A stretch of 64,000 nucleotides of DNA from Thiothrix subterranea (GCF_016772315.1 NZ_CP053482.1:1054001-1118000), one strand, 5' to 3'; counted from the first letter of the stretch, positions 20,122 to 31,067 are shown. Numbers and translations: made by a program. Notes: a model not told the origin generated them from the sequence alone.

Positions 20122-21340
20122 GGGTAGTCCTCCGAATCGCACGGGCTTTGGGTGGTTTGGGCGCACGCACCTCCGGCAAACCAAACTGCACCAATTGGGT
20201 TTCACGATGCACCCGCATCAATAACGCCATTGCCATCAACGTGATCAACAAACTGCTCCCGCCATAACTCATCAACGGCAAGGTCAAACCTTTCGGGGGC
20301 AATACCGCCAAGTTCACCCCAATATGCAGAATGACCTGAAACCCTATCCAAAACCCAATGCCATAAGCCACATACGCGCCAAAATGTTTACCCGCTTTGT
20401 CCGCCTGAAAGCCAATCACAAACGCGCGTAACACCAGCCAGCCGTACAAACTCAACACCACCAACATGCCTATAAAGCCGAACTCTTCCGCCAATATCGA
20501 GAAAATAAAATCGTTGTGCGCTTCCGGCAGGTAAAACAACTTCTGGATACCGCCACCCAAGCCATTGCCAAACCAACCGCCGTCACCAATAGCCATCAGC
20601 GCATGAACGGTCTGATACCCCTTATCGGCTTCGTGCGCCCACGGGTTCATCAACGCATCCCAACGATCGCCGCGATAGCCCATCATCGACACCGGAATCA
20701 TTACCAAAATCGCGCCACCAATCAGGATACCCAGCCGTTGCAGCGGCACGCCGCCCAAAAACAGCAACGACAAACCCGTGACGAAAATAACAATCGTCGA
20801 ACCAAAATCCGGCTCCAGCAATAACAAGCCACCCGTGACCCCCAACACCACCAAGGGAATCAATAAGGGCTGATAAGACGGCGACGTTGCCAAGCTTTTC
20901 CCGTGGCGAATCAAGTAACCCGAAAGATACAGCAGCATAATCAGTTTCGCCAGCTCCGACACCTGTATCGCCATAAAGCCCAAATTCAGCCAACGCCGAC
21001 TGCCATTCACTTCCTTGCCAATACCGGGAATCAGCACCAACACCAACAACACCAGCACCAGCGGCAATAGACGCACGCCTAATTGCTGCCAGAAATCCAC
21101 CCGAATTTGGTACATCCCCAGCGCCAACACCACCCCAATCGCCAGATAGAACGTCTGGCGTTGCAGGTAAAAATACGGGTCGTTGTACTGCTTTTCTGCC
21201 ACCCATAACGACGCTGACGCCAACATCACAATCCCAATTCCAATGATTGCCAGCAACGCAATCAGCAAATCACGATCCACATAACGTGACCAAAAATTGT
21301 TATCCGGGGCATCCAACGTCAAGGTAGGCAGTTTAATCAT
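20111..21340 (-). CDS. ftsW: SEDS peptidoglycan polymerase FtsW
   Basis: A 409-residue polytopic protein (about ten helices) with SEDS motifs: NGSRRWLNLG, QVSELAKL, GDGGWFGNGLGGG and LPEAHNDFIFSILAEEFG. FtsW polymerises septal glycan with FtsI. It ends in a basic tail. Four-base overlap with murD. Confidence 0.97.
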   Translation of the reverse strand: MIKLPTLTLDAPDNNFWSRYVDRDLLIALLAIIGIGIVMLASASLWVAEKQYNDPYFYLQRQTFYLAIGVVLALGMYQIRVDFWQQLGVRLLPLVLVLLVLVLIPGIGKEVNGSRRWLNLGFMAIQVSELAKLIMLLYLSGYLIRHGKSLATSPSYQPLLIPLVVLGVTGGLLLLEPDFGSTIVIFVTGLSLLFLGGVPLQRLGILIGGAILVMIPVSMMGYRGDRWDALMNPWAHEADKGYQTVHALMAIGDGGWFGNGLGGGIQKLFYLPEAHNDFIFSILAEEFGFIGMLVVLSLYGWLVLRAFVIGFQADKAGKHFGAYVAYGIGFWIGFQVILHIGVNLAVLPPKGLTLPLMSYGGSSLLITLMAMALLMRVHRETQLVQFGLPEVRAPKPPKARAIRRTTRGE

Positions 21341-22710
21341 GGCAGGCTCCTGACTTCCGCAGTAAACACGTCACCGCGATGCACATAGCTTTTGAACATA
21401 TCAAAACTCGCACAAGCCGGTGACAGAAGCACGTTATCCCCAGCTTGCGCCAGTTCTGCTGCGATAGCCACGGCATCCGCCATATCATGCGCAAACACAT
21501 ACGGGGCGTAACCTTCCACCACATCCGCGATTTTGTTACGGTCTTCGCCGATCAAAACCAGTGCTCGTGCTTTTGCCATTGCCACCGCACGTAAGGGCGA
21601 AAAATCTGCCCCTTTGCCCTGCCCACCCGCAATCAACACGGTTTTGCCGGGCAAACCAGCCAAAGCCGCCAGCGTCGCGCCAACATTCGTACCTTTGGAG
21701 TCGTTATACCAATTCACCCCAGCGCGTTCGCGAACCCACTGGGTGCGATGTGCCAAGCCGCTGAATTCGCGCAAAGCTGCCAACATACCATCCAGCGGAA
21801 TACCTGCCGCCTCACCCAACGCCAGCGCCGCCAGTGCATTCGCGTAGTTGTGCTCACCCGGCAACTTCATTTCATCCACGTCCAGCAACAGGGTTTCACC
21901 CTTGGCTAACCAGCGTTTACCCGCGTGTTCACGCAGACCGTATTGACCGTCTGTCGGAATATCCAAGCCAAAACTGACGCTTCGACTGCGCTCAGCGTCC
22001 GTCAAGTCTGCCAGCATCGCCATTACCACCGCATCGTCACGGTTTACTACCGCGCATCCACAATGTTGGTACGCAACTTGCTTGGCGGCGGCATAATCAG
22101 CAAAGCTGGAATATCTGTCCATGTGGTCTTCGCTGACATTTAAGACCACCGCTGAAATAGCGCGTAGTGATTGGGTGGTTTCCAATTGAAAGCTGGAAAG
22201 CTCCATCACATACAAATCTGGCGTGGGCTGTGCCAGCAAATCCAGCGCGGCATAGCCCAAATTGCCACCCGCGTAAGACTTCATCCCGGCTTTTTGCACC
22301 ATTAAATCCACCAGCGTGGTGACACTGCTTTTACCGTTAGAGCCGGTAATCGCAATCACGGGGGCTGAGGCTTCGCGCACAAATAACTCAATGTCGCCAA
22401 TGATTGCCGCACCGCGTTCACCGGCTGCATGGATTTCCGGGGTCGCAATCGCAATGCCGGGGCTGACCACCAAGGTCGCAGCACTGGCAAACCAAGCAGC
22501 GGCTTCAGCAAATGCCCCAAAGTGGTAAGGCGTTTGTGGAAACTCTGCCAGCAACTCAGCCTTGCCCGGTGGGTTAGCACGGCTATCCACCACCGCAAAC
22601 GCCATCCCACGCGCCTGCAAATGCCGCGCAACCGATAACCCGGTCTGACCTAAGCCAACCACCAGCGTATCCCAATTGTGCATTTGCATTGTCATACCAG
22701 CGTCACTCAT
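21337..22710 (-). CDS. murD: UDP-N-acetylmuramoylalanine--D-glutamate ligase MurD
   Basis: A 457-residue Mur ligase: N-terminal LVVGLGQTGLSVARHL, ATP loop ITGSNGKSSVTTLV, central NVSEDHMDRY, and C-terminal YNDSKGTNVGAT and LSPACASFDMFKSYVHRG. It adds D-Glu to UDP-MurNAc-Ala. Several Met codons lie within the first ten residues, so the start could be up to nine codons later. Confidence 0.96.
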   Translation of the reverse strand: MSDAGMTMQMHNWDTLVVGLGQTGLSVARHLQARGMAFAVVDSRANPPGKAELLAEFPQTPYHFGAFAEAAAWFASAATLVVSPGIAIATPEIHAAGERGAAIIGDIELFVREASAPVIAITGSNGKSSVTTLVDLMVQKAGMKSYAGGNLGYAALDLLAQPTPDLYVMELSSFQLETTQSLRAISAVVLNVSEDHMDRYSSFADYAAAKQVAYQHCGCAVVNRDDAVVMAMLADLTDAERSRSVSFGLDIPTDGQYGLREHAGKRWLAKGETLLLDVDEMKLPGEHNYANALAALALGEAAGIPLDGMLAALREFSGLAHRTQWVRERAGVNWYNDSKGTNVGATLAALAGLPGKTVLIAGGQGKGADFSPLRAVAMAKARALVLIGEDRNKIADVVEGYAPYVFAHDMADAVAIAAELAQAGDNVLLSPACASFDMFKSYVHRGDVFTAEVRSLP

Positions 22711-22714
22711 TGCC

Positions 22715-23797
22715 TTAACGAATTTTCAAGGTTGCCAAACCGATCATCACCAGAATCACCGTGACAATCCAAAAACGGACAATGACCCGTGGTTCGGGCC
22801 AGCCTTTTTTCTCATAGTGGTGGTGCAAGGGCGCCATGCGGAAAATCCGCTTGCCACCCGTGGCTTTAAAATAGCCGACTTGCATAATAACCGAGAGCGT
22901 TTCCAATACAAAAATCCCGCCCATAATTGCCAGCACGATTTCCTGACGCACGATTACCGCGACGATACCCAGTGCAGCACCCAGTGCCAATGCGCCCACG
23001 TCACCCATGAACACTTGCGCAGGGTAGGTATTAAACCATAAAAACCCCAAACCAGCACCGAATATTGCCGCACAAAATACCACTAACTCGCCTGCACCAG
23101 GAATTCTCGGCACACCCAGATATTGCGAAATGGTGGCGTGTCCGCTCACATAAGCAAAAATGGCCAAACCGCCCGCGACCATAATCGTCGGCATAATCGC
23201 CAAGCCATCCAACCCATCGGTCAGGTTCACCGCATTGCTCGAACCCACCACCACCAAATAAACCCAAGGGATAAACAACCACCCCAATTGCCAATGCGCA
23301 TCTTTGAAGACCGGCAAGAAAAACGTGGTTTCAATCGGATTTGTCGCCGTAAAAAACAAGTAAAACGCACCTGCAAAACCAATCAGGCTCAAACCGACGT
23401 ATTTCTGGCGGGCAGTCAAACCCATATTACGGCGCTTTTTGAGCTTAATGTAATCGTCTAAACCGCCGACCAAGCCAAAGCCTAGCGTGACAAACAACAC
23501 TACCCATACATAGCGATTCGACAAATCCGCCCACAGCAAAGTCGCGATTGAAATAGCTAAAATAATCATCACGCCACCCATTGTTGGCGTACCCGCTTTC
23601 ATTTGATGTTGCGGGCCATCCTCACGAATGTATTGCCCAATTTTCAAACGGGTCAGGGCGCGGATCATGCTGTGGCCAGTCCACAAGGCGATAAACAGCG
23701 CTGTCAATAAGCCCAAAATCGAACGCAAGGTCAAATATTGGAACACCCCAAAGCCACTGTAAAAATCGCTCAGGAAATCAAACAACCACACCAACAT
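22715..23797 (-). CDS. mraY: Phospho-MurNAc-pentapeptide transferase MraY
   Basis: A 360-residue membrane enzyme of about ten helices with the catalytic signatures [23 protein letters not shown] and [15 protein letters not shown], and the C-terminal [14 protein letters not shown]. It transfers phospho-MurNAc-pentapeptide to undecaprenyl phosphate, giving lipid I. Its start shares a base with the murF stop. Confidence 0.98.
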   Translation of the reverse strand: MLVWLFDFLSDFYSGFGVFQYLTLRSILGLLTALFIALWTGHSMIRALTRLKIGQYIREDGPQHQMKAGTPTMGGVMIILAISIATLLWADLSNRYVWVVLFVTLGFGLVGGLDDYIKLKKRRNMGLTARQKYVGLSLIGFAGAFYLFFTATNPIETTFFLPVFKDAHWQLGWLFIPWVYLVVVGSSNAVNLTDGLDGLAIMPTIMVAGGLAIFAYVSGHATISQYLGVPRIPGAGELVVFCAAIFGAGLGFLWFNTYPAQVFMGDVGALALGAALGIVAVIVRQEIVLAIMGGIFVLETLSVIMQVGYFKATGGKRIFRMAPLHHHYEKKGWPEPRVIVRFWIVTVILVMIGLATLKIR

Positions 23798-25161
23798 TAC
23801 ACAGCCCCTTGGACAGCCGCGACTGTCAATGCATCCACCACCCGTTCCATCCGCATCGAACGCGACCCTTTCACCAGCACCTGAGCACCCGGTTGCAAGC
23901 TGGCTTCTAACGCTGCCAATAAAGGCTCCAATTCACGATGGGCGTGTGCGGCTTCACCAAAAGCGGCACTCGCATGAGCACTTAACGCCCCCAAGGTAAA
24001 CAATTCATCAATACCGGCTTGCGCCGCCTGCTGACCAATTGCTGCATGTAATTGTTCGCCTGTCTGCCCTAATTCGCCCATATCACCCAATACCAGTATT
24101 TTTTTGCCCGCCAAACCCGCCAATACCTCAACCGCTGCCGCCGTCGAGCTTGGATTAGCGTTGTAAGTATCATCAATCACCCGACAGCCGTGTTTACCCG
24201 GTTTAGGATTTAAGCGCCCTTTGACGGGTTGCAAAGATGCCAAGCCCTGACAAATCGTCTCCAATGGCACACCCAACGCTAATGCGGTCGCGGCGGCGGC
24301 CAATGCATTCATCTGGTTATGCCGTCCTAATAATTTGAGATCAACCGCGACCGTTTGCCCTTGAGCTTGCACATAAAATGGCATGTCAGCCGTGCTGCCG
24401 CCTTGCACATCCGCCGTATTATTCATGCCAAAACGCAACACCTTGCGCTGCTGATTCAAGCTTTGCCAATAATCGGCGTAGGTATCGTCGGCATTGATAA
24501 TCGCAATTCCCGCATCACTCAAGCCGTTGAAAATTTCACCTTTTGCGCGTGATACTCCGGCAATATCCCCGAAACCCTCCAAATGGGCGGCTCCGGCATT
24601 ATTAATCACGGCGACATCTGGGCAAGCAATCCGCGTCAAATAATCAATTTCACCGAAATGGTTAGCACCCATTTCAATCACCGCAAACGCATCCGTGTCA
24701 CGCAAACCCAATAAGGTCAGCGGCATCCCAATGTCATTATTCAAATTGCCAGCCGTTGCCAGCGTCTGCCCTTGCAAGGACAAAATCGCCGTCAGCATTT
24801 CCTTCAAGGTGGTTTTGCCATTGCTGCCAGTCAAACCGACCAACGGTTGCTGGAAACGTTGCCGCCAAGCCGCCGCTAAACGCCCCAACGCTAAACGCAC
24901 ATCATCGACCACGACTTGTGGAATTGGCGCATCAACAACCCGCGACACCAAAGCGGCACTGGCTTTATCCGCTATTTGCGGCACAAAATCATGAGCATCA
25001 AAACGCTCACCGCGCAAAGCAAGAAACAAATCGCCGTCCTTTGCTTGGCGGGAATCACGTTCCACACGTTCAATGGCAATGTTTCGGCTACGCTCAACAT
25101 CCGGGGCATGAAGCGTGCCGCCTGTCATTTGCGCAATCTCGCCCAACGTCAGCCAAGTCAT
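23797..25161 (-). CDS. murF: UDP-MurNAc-tripeptide--D-alanyl-D-alanine ligase MurF
   Basis: The ATG at 25161 overlaps the murE stop as ATGA and gives 454 residues beginning [15 protein letters not shown]; a start three codons earlier is possible. Motifs are ATP loop [32 protein letters not shown] and LGDMGELG. It adds D-Ala-D-Ala to the tripeptide precursor. Confidence 0.96.
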   Translation of the reverse strand: MTWLTLGEIAQMTGGTLHAPDVERSRNIAIERVERDSRQAKDGDLFLALRGERFDAHDFVPQIADKASAALVSRVVDAPIPQVVVDDVRLALGRLAAAWRQRFQQPLVGLTGSNGKTTLKEMLTAILSLQGQTLATAGNLNNDIGMPLTLLGLRDTDAFAVIEMGANHFGEIDYLTRIACPDVAVINNAGAAHLEGFGDIAGVSRAKGEIFNGLSDAGIAIINADDTYADYWQSLNQQRKVLRFGMNNTADVQGGSTADMPFYVQAQGQTVAVDLKLLGRHNQMNALAAAATALALGVPLETICQGLASLQPVKGRLNPKPGKHGCRVIDDTYNANPSSTAAAVEVLAGLAGKKILVLGDMGELGQTGEQLHAAIGQQAAQAGIDELFTLGALSAHASAAFGEAAHAHRELEPLLAALEASLQPGAQVLVKGSRSMRMERVVDALTVAAVQGAV

Positions 25162-26669
25162 GCGCCACACTCCTGCAACGCCAACGCTGCTTGGGTGCGG
25201 TCATCAAACGGCACTGTGCCATGTGCCAGAATTTGCACGGTTTCATGCCCCTTGCCTGCGATCAACACGGTATCGCCGGGTTGTGCCTGCCCAATAGCGA
25301 GACGAATGGCTTTAGTACGGTCGTGTTCAAAGGTCACACCCGTTTTATTGTGGAAGCCTTGCATAATGTCCTCAAATATTTGCTGCGGATTTTCAGAGCG
25401 CGGATTATCGTCGGTTACAATCACCACGTCAGCATCTGATTCAGCAATTGTTGCCATTAACGGACGTTTTCCGCGATCACGGTCGCCACCGCAACCAAAC
25501 ACACACAGCAAGCGTCCACGGGTATGCACCCGCACCGCCTTCAATACTTGTTGCAATGCACCCGGCGTATGCGCGTAATCCACCACCACCAGCGTGTCGG
25601 TAATTTCACCCCGGTCACTGAGCGAAGTCGAAGTGACACGTTCCATGCGCCCCGGCACGACCTGCACCTGTTGCAACCCTTGCAACGCCTCTGACAGTGT
25701 TTCGCCTTTCGCCAACAATATGCCTAAAGCCGCCAGCAAATTATGCAAATTAAATTGCCCCAATACAGGGGCTTGCAATAGCGCTTCATCTTGCCCGGTG
25801 CATACCGTTGCCCGAATACCGCTGTGATCAAATACCGGATTGCTTGCCACCAAAGTGCCAGCCGGATAATCAGCCACCTTGCCAACACCATAGCCAATCA
25901 CTTGAATGGCACTGCCGCTTAATTCCGCCGCCAAACGCTGCCCAAAGGCATCATCCAGATTCAGCACCACTGCTTGCAAATCAGGCCAGTGAAACAACTT
26001 GCGCTTCGCCTCGGCATACGCTTCAACCGTGCCATGGTAATCCAAATGGTCGCGGGTAAGATTCGTCAATGCTGCCACGTTAAAGCGCACCCCATTGACT
26101 CGCCCCTGATCCAGCGCGTGCGAAGAAACTTCCATCGCCACTGTCGTAAATCCACCCTGCTGCAAATGCCGCAATAAAGCGTGCAAGGTGAGCGCGTCCG
26201 GCGTGGTATGCGTGGCAGGCTGTAACGCCCCCGGCACACCAATACCCAATGTGCCAAGCACGGCGGCTTGCTGTGGGTGAATAGCATTCAAAGCTTCGGC
26301 AACAAAATGGCTCACCGAGGTTTTGCCATCAGTACCCGTCACGCCCACCATGAACAATTCGGCACTGGGGCTGGCATTAAAACGGTCGGCGAGCGTGCCT
26401 AAATGCTCCCGCAGGGAAGGCACCGGCACTGACTCAACCGACAAGGGTGGCGGTTGTAATCCAGCTTCTGGCTCGTAAAGCACGACCGTCGCACCCGCAT
26501 GTACGGCGGTAGCGGCATAACTCAAACCGTGTTGACGAGTGCCGCGCAACGCAATGAATGCCATGCCGGGTTGAATGGCACGGTTGTCCAGCGTCAAACC
26601 GCTGACTTGAATATCCGGCACAGCATCTGCAATACCGTGTAACAATTCACGCAAGGAAACGGTTTTCAT
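25158..26669 (-). CDS. murE: UDP-MurNAc-L-Ala-D-Glu--meso-diaminopimelate ligase MurE
   Basis: A 503-residue Mur ligase with ATP loop GVTGTDGKTSVSHF, NLTRDHLDYHG, VVDYAHTPGALQQVL and the C-terminal DNPRSENPQQI. The DNPR motif is the usual marker of meso-diaminopimelate specificity rather than lysine, as expected for a Gram-negative. Four-base overlaps on both sides. Confidence 0.96.
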   Translation of the reverse strand: MKTVSLRELLHGIADAVPDIQVSGLTLDNRAIQPGMAFIALRGTRQHGLSYAATAVHAGATVVLYEPEAGLQPPPLSVESVPVPSLREHLGTLADRFNASPSAELFMVGVTGTDGKTSVSHFVAEALNAIHPQQAAVLGTLGIGVPGALQPATHTTPDALTLHALLRHLQQGGFTTVAMEVSSHALDQGRVNGVRFNVAALTNLTRDHLDYHGTVEAYAEAKRKLFHWPDLQAVVLNLDDAFGQRLAAELSGSAIQVIGYGVGKVADYPAGTLVASNPVFDHSGIRATVCTGQDEALLQAPVLGQFNLHNLLAALGILLAKGETLSEALQGLQQVQVVPGRMERVTSTSLSDRGEITDTLVVVDYAHTPGALQQVLKAVRVHTRGRLLCVFGCGGDRDRGKRPLMATIAESDADVVIVTDDNPRSENPQQIFEDIMQGFHNKTGVTFEHDRTKAIRLAIGQAQPGDTVLIAGKGHETVQILAHGTVPFDDRTQAALALQECGA

Positions 26670-28531
26670 GTTGCTCCTCCCGCCGAATTTGCTGGCGCTG
26701 ACACGGGTATTGGTGCTTGCTGAACGGCTTGCCGAGGATCCGGTAAGTTATCGGGCGGCACATCCAGCAAACGCAGCGCTTCCGCCATCACTTTCGAGAA
26801 AACCGGCGCGGCAGCACGACCGCCGCTGTCGTCAATTTTGGGTTCATCAATTTGCACCGCCACCACCAAACGCGGGCGACTGGCGGGCGCAACACCGATA
26901 AAACTCGTTAAATAACGGTCATTTTGGTATTTATTATCAATGTATTTATAAGCCGTTCCGGTTTTACCCGCAATCCGGTAGCCGTCGACCATGGCTTTTT
27001 CACCCGTGCCACCTTTTTGCACCACCGCTTCCATCATGCCTAGCACAGCACGAGCGGTCTCTGGAGCCATCACTTGCTGACCCAATCCGGGTTTATCGAG
27101 CTTATTGATAGAGGTTGGCATCAATACGCCATTAGCGGCAAACGGTGCATAAGCATGGGTTAACTGCAATAAACTGGATGACAAACCGTAGCCATAGCCA
27201 TGCGAAGCACGGTCAACCTTGCTCCATTGCGTGTAGTTGGTTAATAGCCCCGCTGTTTCGCCGGAAAAACCTGCATTCGGCGCTTGCCCAAACCCCAAGC
27301 GGCTGAGAAACATCCACTGATCACGCGCGTTCATGAGCAACGCCACGCGGCTTGCGCCCACGTTACTGGATCGCGCTAATAAAGTGGATAACGTGATTGA
27401 ACCGTAATCTTTGGGATCTTTAACACTGTATTTGCCGAATTTAATTTCACCCGGTGAGGTATTAATTTCAACATCTGCTCCCAATACCCGCGCTTCCAAT
27501 GCGGCTGCAATGGTCAGCGGCTTTAAGGTTGAGCCGGGTTCGGATTTATCGGTAACGGCACGGTTGCGATACAGATAGGGTTCAAGCTCTTTGCGGTTAT
27601 TGGGATTGAATGAAGGCACATTCGCCATCGCCAAAATTTCCCCGGTATGCGCATCCAATACCACCACAGAACCCGCTTTTGCATTGAGCAGTGAAACCTG
27701 TGTTTTCAGTTCTTTATAGGCCAAGTATTGAATACGGCGATCAATACTAAGTTGTATATCCTGCCCCGGCTGCATTTCTTCCATGCTAATGACGCTTTCA
27801 ACCAATTTGCCTTTCGCATCACGCACGACGCGCGTTTGACCGTTTTTGCCCGCCAATAATTCATTTCGCGCTTTTTCGATACCCTCAATGCCATTGCCAT
27901 CCACATTGGTCATGCCCACCACATGCCCCGCTGTTTCGGCTAACGGGTAATACCGCCGGTATTCACGGGTCGCCGCCACACCGGGTAAATCCAACGCTAA
28001 AATGGTATCAGCCACTTCCAACGGCAATTGACGCCCAAGGTAATAAAATTGTTTGCTACTGGCTTCTTTTAATTTAGCGGGCAAACTGCCCTCTTCCAAA
28101 CCCAGCTCTTTTTCAATCTGGCGAAACCCGGATTCCAACTGCGCAAAGCGGGTGGTTGCTAACTCTTGAGCTTCGCGCTCTTCCGCCGCATTATCGCCAA
28201 CGGTCGCATCCGTTAACTGGCGTGACAGATCGTATTCACGGCGCAATTCCTCGCGGGCTTGCAACAACTCTTGCGGGTTGCACCACAAGGAAGAAACCGG
28301 AGAACTAATGGCCATCGGGTCGCCATTACGGTCAGTGATCATCCCTCGGTAAGCAGGCACGGTGACGACGCGCATCTGACGCTTATCGGCTTGCTGTTGT
28401 AACCATTCTTGCTGAAAGATTTCCAACCAAGCGGCTCGCAACATCAGCACGCCGATGACGATCAGCAAAGCCAACATCAAAAATAAGCGTCTCCCTTGGA
28501 ACACCGGGGATTTAAGTGCTTTACGCCTCAC
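26666..28531 (-). CDS. ftsI: Septal peptidoglycan transpeptidase FtsI (PBP3)
   Basis: A 621-residue class B penicillin-binding protein. There is one membrane helix (about residues 16-34), a pedestal domain (YRGMITDRNGDPMAIS), and a transpeptidase domain with the active-site serine in GSTLKP, SSN and KTGTA motifs. A Pro/Ala-rich tail follows. The start is GTG, overlapping the ftsL stop (GTGA). It cross-links septal peptidoglycan with FtsW. Confidence 0.97.
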   Translation of the reverse strand: MRRKALKSPVFQGRRLFLMLALLIVIGVLMLRAAWLEIFQQEWLQQQADKRQMRVVTVPAYRGMITDRNGDPMAISSPVSSLWCNPQELLQAREELRREYDLSRQLTDATVGDNAAEEREAQELATTRFAQLESGFRQIEKELGLEEGSLPAKLKEASSKQFYYLGRQLPLEVADTILALDLPGVAATREYRRYYPLAETAGHVVGMTNVDGNGIEGIEKARNELLAGKNGQTRVVRDAKGKLVESVISMEEMQPGQDIQLSIDRRIQYLAYKELKTQVSLLNAKAGSVVVLDAHTGEILAMANVPSFNPNNRKELEPYLYRNRAVTDKSEPGSTLKPLTIAAALEARVLGADVEINTSPGEIKFGKYSVKDPKDYGSITLSTLLARSSNVGASRVALLMNARDQWMFLSRLGFGQAPNAGFSGETAGLLTNYTQWSKVDRASHGYGYGLSSSLLQLTHAYAPFAANGVLMPTSINKLDKPGLGQQVMAPETARAVLGMMEAVVQKGGTGEKAMVDGYRIAGKTGTAYKYIDNKYQNDRYLTSFIGVAPASRPRLVVAVQIDEPKIDDSGGRAAAPVFSKVMAEALRLLDVPPDNLPDPRQAVQQAPIPVSAPANSAGGAT

Positions 28532-28800
28532 TCGCGAATCACCTTAATATTATCAGCACTGGGTTTCTGCATTTTTAATACCTGTTTAGAACGGGTTTCC
28601 ACGTGTACCTGATTTAACAAGGTGCTTTGTTCCAATTTCAAGCGGCTCCAATCAGCGCTCAGTTCATCGCGTTCTTTTTCCAATTTTTGCAATTCGGCAA
28701 ACAATTGGCGCGAATGATGCCGATTCACTACAATCATCAGCGCCAAAGCAATCACCAAAAAATACAGTAACGCCACACGCAGCAAGCCGCTTCTATTCAT
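28528..28800 (-). CDS. ftsL: Cell division protein FtsL
   Basis: A 90-residue bitopic protein: one membrane helix (about 7-25) followed by a periplasmic coiled coil (LFAELQKLEKERDELSADWS). Low sequence conservation is usual for FtsL; identity is supported by size, topology and position between rsmH and ftsI. It forms the FtsQLB complex that licenses FtsWI. Confidence 0.93.
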   Translation of the reverse strand: MNRSGLLRVALLYFLVIALALMIVVNRHHSRQLFAELQKLEKERDELSADWSRLKLEQSTLLNQVHVETRSKQVLKMQKPSADNIKVIRE

Positions 28801-29723
28801 GCAGACCGCTCCCCGATACGCATAATGGCGCTACGCGCGCGAACATTGCCTTCCACCTCCTCCTCTGAGGCTCGCACGGCTTTACCGATGAGTTTCATCG
28901 GCGGCTGAATAAAGGTGGGCATAACCGGCAACCCTTTCGGCAAATTAGGCACGCTGGAAGCGTCACGCAAAAAGTGCTTAACGATGCGGTCTTCGAGGGA
29001 GTGAAAACTAATGACCACTAAGCGCCCGGCTGACGCCAGCGATTCCAGCGCTTGCTGCAAACACGCTTCGACATCATCCAGCTCCTGATTAACTTTAATA
29101 CGAATGGCCTGAAAACTGCGGGTGGCAGGATTTTTACCCGGCTCACGCTTGCGCACCACGCTGGCGATCAAATCAGCCAACTGTGTTGTGGTTTCCAAGG
29201 GAGTATTCACGCGGGTACGCAGGATTTCTTTAGCAATTTGGCGGGAAAAACGTTCTTCACCATAACGCCACAGCACATCGGCAATTTGCGCTTCGTCTGC
29301 CCGATTCAACCACTGCGCGGCACTTTCACCGCTGGTAATATCCATGCGCATGTCCAGTTGTCCTTCCCGCATAAAGCTGAAACCACGTTCCGCATCATCC
29401 AATTGTGGAGAAGAAACCCCTAGATCCAGCAAGATACCTTGAATTTTATCGGTTATACCGGCAGCCAGCAGCGCTTGCGGAAAATCCCGAAACGAACCGT
29501 GCCATACAAACACACGTGCATCGGCGGCGTAGCGCTGGCGAGCGTGTTCAATAGCCACAGGGTCTTTATCAATCACTATTAAGCGACCGCTCGCTCCCAG
29601 ACTTTCCAAAATCAATGCCGAATGACCGCCACGACCATACGTGCCATCGACATAAGTGCCTGACTCTTGAACATTCAATGCCTGCACGGCTTCCTGCAAT
29701 AGCACTGTGTCATGTTTCAACAC
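28797..29723 (-). CDS. rsmH: 16S rRNA (cytosine1402-N4)-methyltransferase RsmH
   Basis: An S-adenosylmethionine methyltransferase with DGTYGRGGHSALIL, LLDLGVSSPQLDDAERGFSF and VISFHSLEDRIVKHFL. Of two GTG codons, the one at 29723 has GGTGG eight bases upstream and gives the usual N-terminus (LKHDTVLLQEAV); the GTG at 29735 overlaps that ribosome site. About 308 residues. It methylates C1402 in the ribosomal P site. Confidence 0.95.
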   Translation of the reverse strand: MLKHDTVLLQEAVQALNVQESGTYVDGTYGRGGHSALILESLGASGRLIVIDKDPVAIEHARQRYAADARVFVWHGSFRDFPQALLAAGITDKIQGILLDLGVSSPQLDDAERGFSFMREGQLDMRMDITSGESAAQWLNRADEAQIADVLWRYGEERFSRQIAKEILRTRVNTPLETTTQLADLIASVVRKREPGKNPATRSFQAIRIKVNQELDDVEACLQQALESLASAGRLVVISFHSLEDRIVKHFLRDASSVPNLPKGLPVMPTFIQPPMKLIGKAVRASEEEVEGNVRARSAIMRIGERSA

Positions 29724-29747
29724 GGAATCAACCACCTTTTATCGACA

Positions 29748-30203
29748 TTATAGGGAAACCTGATTCAAGATTTCGGTCGCTTCGGCATCGTCTTGCGCTT
29801 CCAGCAACCACGATTCACGAGCCGCCTCCCACGTATCAGCGTCCCACAGTTCTAATTTATTCGCCTGACCGACCAGCACCGCACGCTTGTCGAGATTGGC
29901 ATACTCGCGCAAGGGTGCTGGCAATAACACTCGGCCTTGCGCATCCAGCTCTAATTCAGCGGCGTGACCTAAGATCAGACGCTGCATATTGCGTACCCGA
30001 CGATTCATATTGGGCAAAGACATCAGGGTTTTCTCGATCTTAAGCCATTGATAAATCGGGTAAATAAGCAAGCATTTATCGGTGTGGTCAACCGTAATAA
30101 CAACCTGCCCCGCCGCATTTTCTGCAATATCATCGCGATACCTAGCGGGCATAGCGAGCCTGCCCTTGGGATCAATCGAAATGTTGGAAATACCACGAAA
30201 CAT
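29748..30203 (-). CDS. mraZ: Transcriptional regulator MraZ
   Basis: About 151 residues from the ATG at 30203, beginning MFRGISNISIDPKGRLAMPA. It has two AbrB-like SpoVT repeats, each with the DxxGR signature (DPKGRLAMP and DAQGRVLLP). MraZ is a DNA-binding repressor of its own operon, the dcw cluster. AGGTGG lies just upstream; an earlier GTG at 30218 lacks a ribosome site. A matching operator lies directly upstream. Confidence 0.96.
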   Translation of the reverse strand: MFRGISNISIDPKGRLAMPARYRDDIAENAAGQVVITVDHTDKCLLIYPIYQWLKIEKTLMSLPNMNRRVRNMQRLILGHAAELELDAQGRVLLPAPLREYANLDKRAVLVGQANKLELWDADTWEAARESWLLEAQDDAEATEILNQVSL

Positions 30204-30236
30204 GCCACCTGATTCCACTTACGATGGGAACAAACC

Positions 30237-30262
30237 CCACTTTTTTCCACTTCCTTCCACTT
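30237..30262 (-). promoter_or_regulatory. MraZ operator: 10-bp-period direct repeats
   Basis: On the minus strand AAGTGG occurs three times at exact 10-base spacing (plus-strand CCACTT at 30237, 30247, 30257). A fourth copy lies at 30215-30220, nearer the start codon. MraZ proteins are known to bind tandem GTGG/TGGG-type boxes with a 10-bp period in the mraZ promoter. The array starts at about the predicted +1, so bound MraZ should block transcription of the dcw operon. Confidence 0.85.
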
Positions 30263-30269
30263 GAGAAGG

Positions 30270-30298
30270 AATATAGGCAGACAGCATCTACCTGTCAA
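30270..30298 (-). promoter_or_regulatory. Sigma70 promoter of the mraZ/dcw operon
   Basis: Read on the minus strand: a perfect -35 TTGACA (30298-30293), a 17-base spacer and -10 TATATT (30275-30270). The expected start point is near 30263, immediately before the MraZ repeats, and the leader is about 60 bases. It is the strongest promoter match in the window and the only obvious one for the 15-gene run. Confidence 0.85.
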
Positions 30299-30482
30299 TA
30301 AAATCAGATCAAAATTGCTTTAAATAAAATAATGAAGGACAAAAACAAAACAAATTCACCAAGACTAACTTGGCAAATTGCTTTATAATCAAAAAATTGG
30401 AATGAAATTCTAAGAACTTGGATTAAAATTCAGATGGCTATTATTTTGGATTAATAGACTGAATAAATAATAATAAAAAGAT

Positions 30483-30833
<351 letters not shown>

Positions 30834-30857
30834 GGGGCGCAACATAACAGATAAGCG

Positions 30858-31067
30858 CTAACGTTGCACCTGTGTAACCACAGAAACTTGCTGAGCGGCT
30901 TCCACTGACTGCTTAGGTGCTACCTCAGGCGTAGCAACTACCCAATAGTGGAAAAACCGCTGTGGAAAAAACTCAGGGTAATTCACCGCACCCACAAACA
31001 AAAACAACGTTGCCAAAGCAAACGCAATCAATACATCGGTTACACTATTAATAAGCCACTGGAGCAC
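30858..31067 (-). CDS. Small single-pass membrane protein, unknown
   Basis: About 69 residues with one hydrophobic helix near the N-terminus (TDVLIAFALATLFLFVGAV) and a polar C-terminal half. The GTG at 31067 is six bases from GAGGAA; another GTG two codons earlier is too close to that site. No family recognised. It ends 25 bases from the RNase P RNA 5' end on the same strand. Confidence 0.55.
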   Translation of the reverse strand: MLQWLINSVTDVLIAFALATLFLFVGAVNYPEFFPQRFFHYWVVATPEVAPKQSVEAAQQVSVVTQVQR

